Part shown: positions 19,407 through 27,167 of the stretch, piece after piece | Position numbering within the stretch: the first letter of the stretch is position 1 | How the letters are laid out: each line of letters begins with the position of its first letter | Source of the DNA: Gammaproteobacteria bacterium UBA2679 | GTDB lineage: Bacteria; Pseudomonadota; Gammaproteobacteria; Pseudomonadales; Oleiphilaceae | Reading direction: 5' to 3' | NCBI GenBank assembly: GCA_002354735.1 | Contig: DEMD01000007.1 | Location: 150,161-214,160 of the forward strand | Length of the DNA: 64,000 bases | Program-made: the position numbers and the translations under genes | Notes under the pieces: generated by a model | The model's input: only the letters and a program-made list of their open reading frames with translations | The model's database searches: none | Told to the model about the DNA's origin: nothing

Positions 19407-20603
19407 ATGCCTGCACTGTACTCCAACAAATTCGGTCGCCTGCCACTACTCATCTCAGGTGGCGATGGATGCTGGTTACAGCGGGAAAATGAAAGCCCCT
19501 TGTTCGATGCGATTTCCTCACACAATCAGTGCAACCTGGGCCATCAACATCCTGAGCTCGTTGCGGCCGTGAAGACCCAGGCTGATCGTCTGTTGAGCGC
19601 GTCACCGGCACTCCAGTTGCCCGTTCAGCAGCGGGCTGGCAGTGACCTCTGTCAGATTGCGACCATGCACTCGGCAATATTGTGCGATTCAGGGGCCGAA
19701 GCAAACGAGCTTGCCATCAAGCTCGCCAGATTCCAGGGCCGTCGAAAGAAGATAGCCGTCCCGGCCATCCTCACCTTCGAGGGCAGTTTCCACGGACTCT
19801 CACTGGCCACCATGAGCGCAAGCGACTACCGAAAGGCGCACGCCCGTTACGAGCCACTAGTCAAAGGTTTCGTGCGTGCGCCGTTCAACGATCTTTCCAG
19901 GCTGCGCCAGATCGCAGAAGCCAACAATAATATCACCGCTGTCATGGTGGAGTCGGTTCAGATTGAAGCCGGTATCCGTTTTGCCAGCACAGAGTTTCTT
20001 CATGGCCTCCGACAGATCTGCGATGAGTTCGACTGGCTGCTGATACTTGATGAGATCCAGACCACGGCTGCACGAACCGGCACCTTTTTCTCCTTCCAGG
20101 AGCATGGCATCAGTCCTGATGTCGTGACCTGCGGGGAAGCACTTGCCAACGGGCTGCCTTCGGGCGCATGTATGGCACGTGACGCTGCAGCTGATCTGCT
20201 CCATGACGGTGCCCGAGGCACATCGCTCGGCGGTGGGCTGTTAAGCAGCGCGGTGATCAGTGCGCAATGTGCCGTTATCAAGCAGGATCATCTGAGCGAA
20301 CTGGCTATCGCCCGGGGCGAAGAGTTGCTCCACGCCCTGAAAGCTGCCTTTGCCGGCGCACATTACATTAAGGATATTCGTGGTCGCGGTTTGCTGATTG
20401 CGATCGAAATGGCTGAACCATGCGAGGCCATCATCCCGCTGGCGCTAAATTCTGGGCTTCTGATTGAAGTCTATCGTGAGAAAGTGATACAACTGAGCCC
20501 GCCGTTGATCATGCAACCAGAAGATCAGTCATTTCTGCTCGACAGCATGGTCAACCTGATCAAGCTCTATGCCGGAGATGATCGCAAGACCCCTCGACAC
20601 TGA
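19407..20603 (+). CDS. ArgD-like class III aminotransferase homologue lacking the PLP lysine
   Basis: 398 residues homologous over the full length to acetylornithine aminotransferase (ArgD, ornithine or arginine pathway), and placed just before argF where argD would make sense. Fold motifs remain: HPELVAAVKTQ, SGAEANELAIKLARFQGR, FHGLSLATMSAS, LLILDEIQ. However, in an ungapped alignment the internal-aldimine lysine (E. coli PDILSSAKSLGGG) is glutamate 244 here (PDVVTCGEALANG, codon GAA at 20136-20138). The usual GMGR after DEVQ reads TAAR, and HGTTYGGNPL reads RGTSLGGGLL. Several active-site positions have changed together, so this is either a pseudoenzyme or has a new role. I see no frameshift or stop. 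104 bases separate it from argF. Confidence 0.85.
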   Translation: MPALYSNKFGRLPLLISGGDGCWLQRENESPLFDAISSHNQCNLGHQHPELVAAVKTQADRLLSASPALQLPVQQRAGSDLCQIATMHSAILCDSGAEANELAIKLARFQGRRKKIAVPAILTFEGSFHGLSLATMSASDYRKAHARYEPLVKGFVRAPFNDLSRLRQIAEANNNITAVMVESVQIEAGIRFASTEFLHGLRQICDEFDWLLILDEIQTTAARTGTFFSFQEHGISPDVVTCGEALANGLPSGACMARDAAADLLHDGARGTSLGGGLLSSAVISAQCAVIKQDHLSELAIARGEELLHALKAAFAGAHYIKDIRGRGLLIAIEMAEPCEAIIPLALNSGLLIEVYREKVIQLSPPLIMQPEDQSFLLDSMVNLIKLYAGDDRKTPRH

Positions 20604-20707
20604 GCGCCGGGTTGCATCCCCAGATGTAGCCCCTGAACGCGGCTCAGTGAGACAAGCAACCTTCACTGGTTTCGGCATCACCAGTGTAGTCACACTAGGC
20701 AAAACCT

Positions 20708-21622
20708 TTGACTATTAGACACTTTCTGACTCTTCAGGACTTCACCCCTGCAGAGCTGGACTACATTATTCAGCGCGGTATTGCACTGAAGACCAAGCAG
20801 GCCAATGGCGAAATCTTCGAACCTCTGCGAGCCAAGGTGCTCGCCATGATCTTCGAAAAATCGTCGACCCGTACCAGAGTCTCTTTCGAATCCGGCATGG
20901 CTCAACTGGGTGGTCAGGCCCTTTTTCTCTCGTCCCGGGATACACAACTCGGTCGAGGCGAACCGGTCGAGGATAGTGCGCGCGTGTTATCGAGAATGGT
21001 CGATATCATCATGATCAGGACTTTCAGTCATGAAACGATAGAACGATTCGCCGAGTTCTCCGATGTACCTGTCATCAATGCGCTCACGGACGACTATCAC
21101 CCCTGTCAGTTGCTAGCCGATATGCAGACCTACTACGAGCATCGCGGCAGTATCCGCGGCCGCACAGTGGCCTGGATCGGCGACGGCAACAACATGTGCA
21201 ATAGCTATATCAATGCCGCCTGCAGCTACGACTTCAAGCTACGAGTGGCTTGTCCCAAGGGATACGAGCCTCTCGAAGCCTTGTGTGAAGCTCATGCAGA
21301 CCGCATTTACATCACTGAAAGTCCAGAGGATGCCGTATCCGGGGCGGACCTTGTCGCCACCGACGTGTGGGCATCGATGGGACAGGAAGAAGAGGCGAAA
21401 ATACGCGCAGCTGCTTTCAAGCCCTATCAGGTCTCTCCCGAGCTGATGCGGCATGCAGCGCCAGATGCGCTGTTCATGCATTGCCTGCCCGCGCATCGGG
21501 GCGAGGAAATATCTGAGACCATGCTCGATCACCCAAGTTCAGTCGTCTGGGATGAAGCTGAAAACAGGCTTCACGCACAGAAGGCGCTGATGGAGTTCCT
21601 GCTCAATGGTCGTGTCGACTGA
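20708..21622 (+). CDS. argF: Ornithine carbamoyltransferase
   Basis: Makes citrulline from ornithine and carbamoyl phosphate in arginine synthesis. The 304-residue protein has the carbamoyl-phosphate site STRTR (in [12 protein letters not shown]), the HPCQLLAD motif, and the ornithine site [10 protein letters not shown]. The start is TTG 20708, with TAGG about nine bases upstream; no nearby ATG fits. The last 17 bases overlap the start of the ABC ATPase gene, so the two are probably cotranscribed. Confidence 0.96.
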   Translation: MTIRHFLTLQDFTPAELDYIIQRGIALKTKQANGEIFEPLRAKVLAMIFEKSSTRTRVSFESGMAQLGGQALFLSSRDTQLGRGEPVEDSARVLSRMVDIIMIRTFSHETIERFAEFSDVPVINALTDDYHPCQLLADMQTYYEHRGSIRGRTVAWIGDGNNMCNSYINAACSYDFKLRVACPKGYEPLEALCEAHADRIYITESPEDAVSGADLVATDVWASMGQEEEAKIRAAAFKPYQVSPELMRHAAPDALFMHCLPAHRGEEISETMLDHPSSVVWDEAENRLHAQKALMEFLLNGRVD

Positions 21623-22679
21623 TCAGCGCTATGCGCTTGAGATAGAAGGACTCTCCGCTGGCTACGAGGGCCAGGACGTTCTGCATGGGGTGTCGTTCGT
21701 TCTGAAGCCAGGCGAGATAGCTTGCCTACTTGGACCTAGTGGCTGTGGCAAGACCACCCTGCTCAAGACCCTCGCGGGGTTCAACACAGTCTCCGCTGGT
21801 CAGGTGACAATTGGTGGGCGCCTATTATCATCGACTACAGTGAATGTTTCGCCTGAGCATCGAGCCATCGGCATGGTGTTTCAGGATTTTGCCCTCTTCC
21901 CCCACTTTTCGGTAAACGAGAACATTGCGTTTGGACTCGACCGACTCGGCAGACAGAAGCGCAAACAGACAGTAGCCCAGTTGCTCGATCTCGTCGGCCT
22001 CCATGGCTTTGGCGAACAGTATCCTCATGAACTGAGTGGTGGTCAGCAGCAGCGGGTCGCCCTCGCCCGTGCTTTAGCGCCCGAACCTTCGCTACTGCTG
22101 CTGGACGAACCGTTTTCCAGCCTCGATGCCGAACTGCGGGGGCGCCTGAGTCTTGATATTCGCGACATTCTCAAACAACGCAACGCGACCGCGCTCATGG
22201 TGACGCATGACCAGCAGGAAGCTTTCGCAATGGCGGATCAGGTGGGCATTCTGAAAGATGGCGTACTTCAGCAGTGGGACTCGCCATTCAATCTCTATCA
22301 CGAGCCGGCCAATCGCTTCGTGGCCAATTTCATCGGCAGGGGAACGCTGCTGGAAGGCGTTATGCGCAGCGGTGAGGCGATAGAGACTGAACTGGGGCTA
22401 TTGATCGGCAATCGGGCCTACCGCTGGCCGGAGGGCCATCCTGTCGATGTACTCCTGAGGCCTGATGACGTCGTTGAAGACCGCAGAAGCTCCCTGAGCG
22501 CCAGAATCGTTGGTAAGGTTTTCGCCGGCTCATCCACCCTGTACAGGCTGGAGCTCAAGTCTGGCAAACGTATAGAGATCCTCTGTCCAAGCCATCATGA
22601 CTACGAGCTGAACGAATCTCTCCCTATCCGGGTACAGGCGGATCATCTGATTGCGTTCGAACGACATGAAACAGTCTGA
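21606..22679 (+). CDS. ABC transporter ATP-binding protein, iron(III)/FbpC type
   Basis: Cytoplasmic ATPase of an importer. The 357 residues contain Walker [10 protein letters not shown], a Q-loop in [11 protein letters not shown], signature [15 protein letters not shown], Walker [13 protein letters not shown], and the switch histidine in MVTHDQ. A C-terminal TOBE-type domain (about 275-350, [11 protein letters not shown]) is typical of the FbpC/PotA branch. No permease or binding-protein gene is near, so it is an orphan subunit; an ATPase beside argF also occurs in Pseudomonas. Substrate unknown. ATG 21606 lies inside argF; GTG 21612 is an alternative. Confidence 0.9.
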   Translation: MVVSTDQRYALEIEGLSAGYEGQDVLHGVSFVLKPGEIACLLGPSGCGKTTLLKTLAGFNTVSAGQVTIGGRLLSSTTVNVSPEHRAIGMVFQDFALFPHFSVNENIAFGLDRLGRQKRKQTVAQLLDLVGLHGFGEQYPHELSGGQQQRVALARALAPEPSLLLLDEPFSSLDAELRGRLSLDIRDILKQRNATALMVTHDQQEAFAMADQVGILKDGVLQQWDSPFNLYHEPANRFVANFIGRGTLLEGVMRSGEAIETELGLLIGNRAYRWPEGHPVDVLLRPDDVVEDRRSSLSARIVGKVFAGSSTLYRLELKSGKRIEILCPSHHDYELNESLPIRVQADHLIAFERHETV

Positions 22680-22711
22680 AGCTGATCGAAGGCGGGCTAC
22701 TTTTCTACAGG

Positions 22712-22738
22712 CAAAAAAACAGGGCCAAAAATGGCCCC
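22712..22738 (-). terminator. Rho-independent terminator of the sensor-kinase operon
   Basis: Read on the minus strand: GGGCCA, four T, TGGCCC, then TG and seven T. The stem is perfect over six bases (22722-22727 with 22732-22737) and the T-run is at 22713-22719. It ends transcription coming leftward from the two-component genes, about 130 bases after the kinase stop. Confidence 0.8.
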
Positions 22739-22810
22739 GAATACATGAAACAAGGAAAGTTCGATAGAACTACAACCTCAAAGCGTCATCCTTAACACTG
22801 ATTAAAGTGT

Positions 22811-22844
22811 AGTTCAGCACAAATATACCGTATGTTGCTGAACT
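22811..22844. terminator. Nine-base inverted repeat between convergent transcripts
   Basis: AGTTCAGCA (22811-22819) pairs perfectly with TGCTGAACT (22836-22844), loop of 16 AT-rich bases. It lies in the convergent gap between the ABC ATPase and the sensor kinase and is followed on plus by a modest T-rich stretch. It may end the plus-strand transcript; it could instead be a protein-binding site. Confidence 0.4.
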
Positions 22845-22865
22845 GTCTGATTTTGTTACCGTTCG

Positions 22866-24566
22866 TTACGAGCTGAGTTGTTTCCGTGGCCAGACCAGGC
22901 TGAACTTCGCGCCCCCCAACGCACTCCGCCCGACAAAAGCCTGGCCCCCATGCCAATACAGGATTCGACGAACGATGGAAAGGCCCAGCCCATAGCCGCC
23001 ACTGCTTCTGGTGCGACTGTCGTCGAGGCGGGCGAAAGGCGTGAAGATGCGCTCCCAGTCTTCCTCGGGCACACCCGGTCCATCATCTTCGACGTCTATT
23101 CTGATGGTTTCGTCGCCGAAGCTGGCGTTGATCTGTACCTGTGATTTCGCATAGCGGGCGGCATTACCCACGAGGTTCTGCATGGAGCGATGGATGTATC
23201 GGGGCTCGACCTCTGAAACCACCGATCTGGGATCAGCCACCTGGATGTTGGCCTGAATGGCTATGCGCTGATGGATTCGAGTCTGTTCACTGACGATCTG
23301 CTGCACGATGTCTTTCACGTTCGTCGTCTGGAAGTCGAGGATGGGTCCGCCCTGCTCCAGCCGAGCATAGGTCAATATCTCATCGATCAGCTCATTGAGC
23401 TCCTGAATGTCGGAATCAATACCTTTAAGCTGCTTGGTGACGACCTTGTCGTCGACGAAGTCCTCGATCATCTGTATGCCGAATCGAATTCGGGCTACAG
23501 GCGTTCTAAGCTCGTGCGAAACTGCGTGAATCATCTCCCGCTGCACGTCAACCAGCCGCTGGATATGGTCCGCCATACTGTTGAAAACGCTGCCAAGGCG
23601 TCCGACCGCGTCGACATGTTGATCTACCACTCGTGCATCCATGTCGCCTCGCGAAATTCGATTGGCAGCGGTCTCTATCTTACGCAGCCGTCCCTCGATC
23701 TGTTGCAGGAGCAGATGCAAGGTCACGCCGACGCAAACCAGCGCCAGCGCGACGAGTGTTCCGAGAACCGGCCAGGCCCAGACCCTGAACCGAGGCAAGG
23801 GAGATAACTGAAGAAACTGTCTGTCATCGAGCGCCACGGCCAGCGCCCGCTGCTCCACACCAGCGTCCGGTTGAGCATTGATGGGAAAGACCGTCCAGCC
23901 TTCCTGGGCGAATCGCTGCCTGAGGCTTAATTGCCACAGCGCCATATTGTCGAGCGGCTGCAGCACCAGCGGAAGGTTGAGACGCCTGGCCAGCGATTTC
24001 ACCGTCGCTGTCTGCAAAGCCTCATCACTCTGCCTGCTGAGAATAGAGACGAGTCTGGTGCTCCAGAGCGCCGTCTCGAGCTCCAGGTCTGAAAACAGAA
24101 TAGACAGGACCTCCCCTGTCGCAAGCATGCCGAAGGCCTGAGTGCCGCCGTGATAGGGGACGACGACGCTTTGGCCGGCGAGCAGACGCTCGCGCTGAAT
24201 GCCGGTCAGCGGTAACTCGTGCAGCTCACGGAGCGCATATATCTCGCTGCTCCCGGTGATGGCGCTCAGCAGGTCTAGCCGCGGTCGTATATCTTCCGCC
24301 AACCAGGTTATCAATGGCGTGACTCGCTGCTCTCGATAGTCGCTGTAGCGGGTGGTGTTGAGGAAGTGAAAGATTGCGATAGCAAAGACGGCATAGATCA
24401 GCAGCGCGCCAGCCACGCCAAAAAAAACCCGCAGGAAAACGTTATCGGCTATCGGGAGATCGTCCATACCAGCCCAACGCTTCCAGCTGGCGCTGTTCTG
24501 CCTTGCCGAACTGATCATCTGCCTGATGGCCGACCTGGCAGGATGCCAGGAACATCCGGATGTCAT
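22866..24566 (-). CDS. Sensor histidine kinase, RstB-like
   Basis: Inner-membrane kinase partner of the regulator just upstream. Two transmembrane segments (about 44-68 and 264-288) flank a periplasmic region of about 195 residues; a HAMP linker follows, then the phospho-acceptor histidine H351 in HAVSHELRTP, the N-box LVGNAARYA, and ATP-lid glycines DDGPGVP and GGYGLGLSIV. Layout and context match E. coli RstB. The start at 24566 overlaps the regulator stop (TAATG), with AGGGA six bases upstream, favouring translational coupling and a 33-residue leader; ATG 24467, nearer the first membrane helix, is the alternative. The signal is not evident. Confidence 0.88.
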   Translation of the reverse strand: MTSGCSWHPARSAIRQMISSARQNSASWKRWAGMDDLPIADNVFLRVFFGVAGALLIYAVFAIAIFHFLNTTRYSDYREQRVTPLITWLAEDIRPRLDLLSAITGSSEIYALRELHELPLTGIQRERLLAGQSVVVPYHGGTQAFGMLATGEVLSILFSDLELETALWSTRLVSILSRQSDEALQTATVKSLARRLNLPLVLQPLDNMALWQLSLRQRFAQEGWTVFPINAQPDAGVEQRALAVALDDRQFLQLSPLPRFRVWAWPVLGTLVALALVCVGVTLHLLLQQIEGRLRKIETAANRISRGDMDARVVDQHVDAVGRLGSVFNSMADHIQRLVDVQREMIHAVSHELRTPVARIRFGIQMIEDFVDDKVVTKQLKGIDSDIQELNELIDEILTYARLEQGGPILDFQTTNVKDIVQQIVSEQTRIHQRIAIQANIQVADPRSVVSEVEPRYIHRSMQNLVGNAARYAKSQVQINASFGDETIRIDVEDDGPGVPEEDWERIFTPFARLDDSRTRSSGGYGLGLSIVRRILYWHGGQAFVGRSALGGAKFSLVWPRKQLSS

Positions 24567-25348
24567 TAGATTTCCCTGACGAAGAGATACCCCTTACTGC
24601 GAACCGTCTTGATTCGTCTCGGATGAACTGGATCGTCACCGATCTTGGGTCTGATTCGCGAGACCCTGACATCGATCGAACGGTCCTGCCCGTCGTATTC
24701 GATGCCTCTGAGCGCAGTGAATATTTCCTCGCGGCTGAGCACTCTGCCCGCGTTACTGGCCAGCAGCCAGAGCAGGTCGAATTCCGCACTGGTCAGATCG
24801 ATACTCGCGTCATCCAGCCAGGCTTCACGCATGGATCGATCGATCACAAGGTTGTTGAACTGTAGCCTGGAAGGCTCGTCGCCGGAGCGAGCTGCATCTA
24901 CAGGCTCCTTGACATTGGTTCCGGACTCATTGATTCGACGAAGCAGCGCTCTTACCCTGGCGAGCAACACGCGCGGCCTGACTGGCTTGCACATGTAGTC
25001 ATCGGCGCCCATCTCCAGCCCCAGCACCTGATCGAGATCATCAGTGCGCGCTGTCAGCATCAGAATCGGACCTGTGTAACTCGGTCGTACCTTACGACAG
25101 ATCGAAAGGCCATCTTCGCCGGGAAGCATGAGATCGAGTACAACGAGGTCAGGCTGTTCAGTCTGAATGCGCTCAATCGCTCTGGTGCCATTTTCTTCGA
25201 CGCTGACGATCAGACCGTTGGACTCAAGATACTCCTTGGTCAATTCAGCCAACCGTTCGTCATCTTCGACAATTAATATCCGCCAAGCTTCGCTGTTATC
25301 CACGATGTCTGATCTCACTTCGTAAGTTGGAACATGACTCTGAGCCAT
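24566..25348 (-). CDS. OmpR/PhoB-family response regulator, RstA-like
   Basis: Receiver domain (acidic pair in LIVEDDERL, phospho-aspartate at about residue 72 in LVVLDLMLPGEDG, lysine in CKPVRPR) joined to a winged-helix DNA-binding domain (LTSAEFDLLWLLASNAGRVLS through IKTVRSKGYLFV). 260 residues from ATG 25348; the start is uncertain because no strong ribosome site is visible and the frame opens further upstream. It is divergent from olsB, so its promoter shares the gap with the ornithine-lipid operon. A stretch at 25395-25408 (AACTTTTTGTTACT) is similar to the E. coli RstA box, suggesting autoregulation. Confidence 0.88.
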   Translation of the reverse strand: MAQSHVPTYEVRSDIVDNSEAWRILIVEDDERLAELTKEYLESNGLIVSVEENGTRAIERIQTEQPDLVVLDLMLPGEDGLSICRKVRPSYTGPILMLTARTDDLDQVLGLEMGADDYMCKPVRPRVLLARVRALLRRINESGTNVKEPVDAARSGDEPSRLQFNNLVIDRSMREAWLDDASIDLTSAEFDLLWLLASNAGRVLSREEIFTALRGIEYDGQDRSIDVRVSRIRPKIGDDPVHPRRIKTVRSKGYLFVREI

Positions 25349-25406
25349 TTTTTTGATTCTTGTACAAAAAGATAGCCAAGAAGCTGTGTTAAGCAACTTT
25401 TTGTTA

Positions 25407-25424
25407 CTGTCACCGTCATGTCAT
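25407..25424 (+). promoter_or_regulatory. Pho-box-like direct repeat upstream of olsB
   Basis: CTGTCAC (25407-25413), four-base spacer CGTC, ATGTCAT (25418-25424): two heptamers 11 bases apart, close to the PhoB consensus CTGTCAT-N4-CTGTCAT and in the same direction as olsB, whose start is about 78 bases downstream. Ornithine lipids replace phospholipids under phosphate limitation in several proteobacteria, so the placement makes sense. It overlaps the last bases of an RstA-box-like sequence. Confidence 0.5.
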
Positions 25425-25501
25425 ACTCGGGCTCTACGCTGGACTGGTTTGTCAATCCAGCGCCTGAAACTGCAGAGGCGCGCGCTTGCTCAGAGGTTTC
25501 C

Positions 25502-26329
25502 ATGGACGCATTGCTCACAGTAAATAACGCTGCCCTCGCCATCAAGACATCACCTGCGCCCAAACGTGCGGAGCTTTTCGTGAAGGTAGCTCGAACGGCC
25601 GAGGAGCTCAGCGCAGCTCAGCGGCTACGCTTCATGGTCTTTACCGAAGAGTACGGCGCGGAGCTTCAAACCCCGACTGCGGGACTCGATATAGATCACT
25701 ACGATCAATATTGTGATCATCTGTTGGTGGTCGACAATGTGAGCGGCAGGGTCGTTGCCACGACCCGTCTGCTTGATGACCGTCAGGCAGAGAACTGTGG
25801 CGGATTCTATTCGGAAAGTGAGTTCGATCTCGCTGCGATCACAGCACTATCTGGTCGCAAACTCGAAATCGGCAGAACCTGCGTGGCCCCGGCATTTCGT
25901 AATGGCGCCACCTTGGCCCTCCTGTGGTCGGGTATCGCCAGATACGTGCTCGATCACAACTATGACTACCTGATGGGCTGCGGATCGATAAGTGTCTCCG
26001 AGGGATTTGATGAGGCCTGGTCCATAACCCGGCAGATCCACAACAGTCATCTTATCGACCCTGAGCTTCGGGTCGAGCCTCGGAACGCTCTGCCTCGCCA
26101 GGCCGAAAATGTGAAAAGCATGTACGGGCGCAAACAAAAGGTTATGATCCCGCCACTGATCCGAGCGTACCTGAGACTTGGGGCCCGCATCGGCGGCGAC
26201 CCTTGCTGGGATCCCCACTTCCGCTGCGCTGATCTCTTCATTTTGCTTGAAGTCAGCGCACTGGAGGCGAGATACGCCCGTCATTTTCTGAAAGACAAGG
26301 AAACCACAGGAATTGCAGTCCCAGAATAA
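25502..26329 (+). CDS. olsB: L-ornithine N-acyltransferase (OlsB-type, GNAT fold)
   Basis: Transfers a 3-hydroxyacyl chain from acyl carrier protein to ornithine, giving lyso-ornithine lipid. The 275 residues match the OlsB/hemolysin-like GNAT family: RLRFMVFTEEYGAEL, DIDHYDQYCDHLLVVD, VVATTRLL, ELEIGRTCVAP-like KLEIGRTCVAPAFRNG, and GCGSISVSEG. ATG 25502 has AGAGG five bases upstream; an ATG 84 bases earlier lacks a ribosome site and lies in the Pho-box-like repeat. The stop overlaps the start of the olsA-like gene, giving the complete two-step ornithine-lipid pathway. Confidence 0.9.
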   Translation: MDALLTVNNAALAIKTSPAPKRAELFVKVARTAEELSAAQRLRFMVFTEEYGAELQTPTAGLDIDHYDQYCDHLLVVDNVSGRVVATTRLLDDRQAENCGGFYSESEFDLAAITALSGRKLEIGRTCVAPAFRNGATLALLWSGIARYVLDHNYDYLMGCGSISVSEGFDEAWSITRQIHNSHLIDPELRVEPRNALPRQAENVKSMYGRKQKVMIPPLIRAYLRLGARIGGDPCWDPHFRCADLFILLEVSALEARYARHFLKDKETTGIAVPE

Positions 26330-27152
26330 GCACAGTCTGTTCCAGAACATCAGACTCGGCCTTCGTGTCGGCGCAGTCATCATCTATTTTCTTAGTGGCG
26401 CACTCTTTGCGCTTTACTTCATTGCCAGACGGGCACTCTCAGGTGGACGCTATTCACCGTCTGGCGTTACCCACCTCTGGGCCAAGGGCTTTTGCAAGGT
26501 CATGGGCCTTCGTATCCATCGCTACGGGGAACCCACCACGGCCACTTGCATGATGGTGAGCAATCACGTGTCGTGGATCGACATTGCTGTCTTTGCGGCA
26601 ACGACAAAGGTCCACTTCCTGTCCAAAATCGAGGTAAGGCAGTGGCCGCTCGTCGGATGGCTAGCCGAAGTTGCCGGAACGCTCTTCATAAAACGGGGCG
26701 GCAATAACGCTGGCAGTGTCATCGATGACCTGCGCGGTTTTCTGCAAGCCGACAAGAGCATACTGATGTTTCCCGAAGGCACGACCACACAGGGACTCAC
26801 CGTGAGGCGCTTTCATAGCAAGCTGTTTGCCGCTGCGATTCAGGCCGGCGTGCCTTTGCAGCCCATGACAATTCTTTATGAGTGTGATGGGACGCTGAAC
26901 TATGCAGCACCCTTCGTAGGCGATGATGATATGCTCTCGCACCTCAAGCGCTACCTTCGCAACCCTGGCGGAAGTGTTCATCTGATGGCGCATCCTGCAA
27001 TACCCACCTCACCAGATTCGTCGACTGCGGAAATCACACGACTCGCTTCGGCAGCTGTGAATGCAGGCCATGCTCGACTCCTGGCCGCACTGGAAAAGCC
27101 GCCTGGGCCACCACCACCGCCCATCAAGGGCAAGCTTGGCCGCTTTCAGTGA
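26313..27152 (+). CDS. olsA: 1-acyl-glycerol-3-phosphate/lyso-ornithine-lipid acyltransferase (PlsC/OlsA family)
   Basis: Membrane acyltransferase expected to add the second acyl chain to lyso-ornithine lipid. A transmembrane segment (about 18-38) precedes the catalytic NHVSWID (N84-H85 to D90) and the FPEGTTT motif (152-158). The C-terminus is proline-rich. The start is TTG 26313, 17 bases inside olsB, so the two are translationally coupled. By motif alone it could be a PlsC making phosphatidic acid; the pairing with olsB favours OlsA. Confidence 0.85.
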   Translation: MQSQNKHSLFQNIRLGLRVGAVIIYFLSGALFALYFIARRALSGGRYSPSGVTHLWAKGFCKVMGLRIHRYGEPTTATCMMVSNHVSWIDIAVFAATTKVHFLSKIEVRQWPLVGWLAEVAGTLFIKRGGNNAGSVIDDLRGFLQADKSILMFPEGTTTQGLTVRRFHSKLFAAAIQAGVPLQPMTILYECDGTLNYAAPFVGDDDMLSHLKRYLRNPGGSVHLMAHPAIPTSPDSSTAEITRLASAAVNAGHARLLAALEKPPGPPPPPIKGKLGRFQ

Positions 27153-27167
27153 CTAGTCAGAGGTGCA

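Noticed and set aside
22854..22868. GTTAC direct repeat (10-base period) at the end of the sensor-kinase gene, similar to part of an RstA box
   Set aside because: It overlaps the stop codon of the kinase, has only two short units and points toward no promoter; chance is likely.
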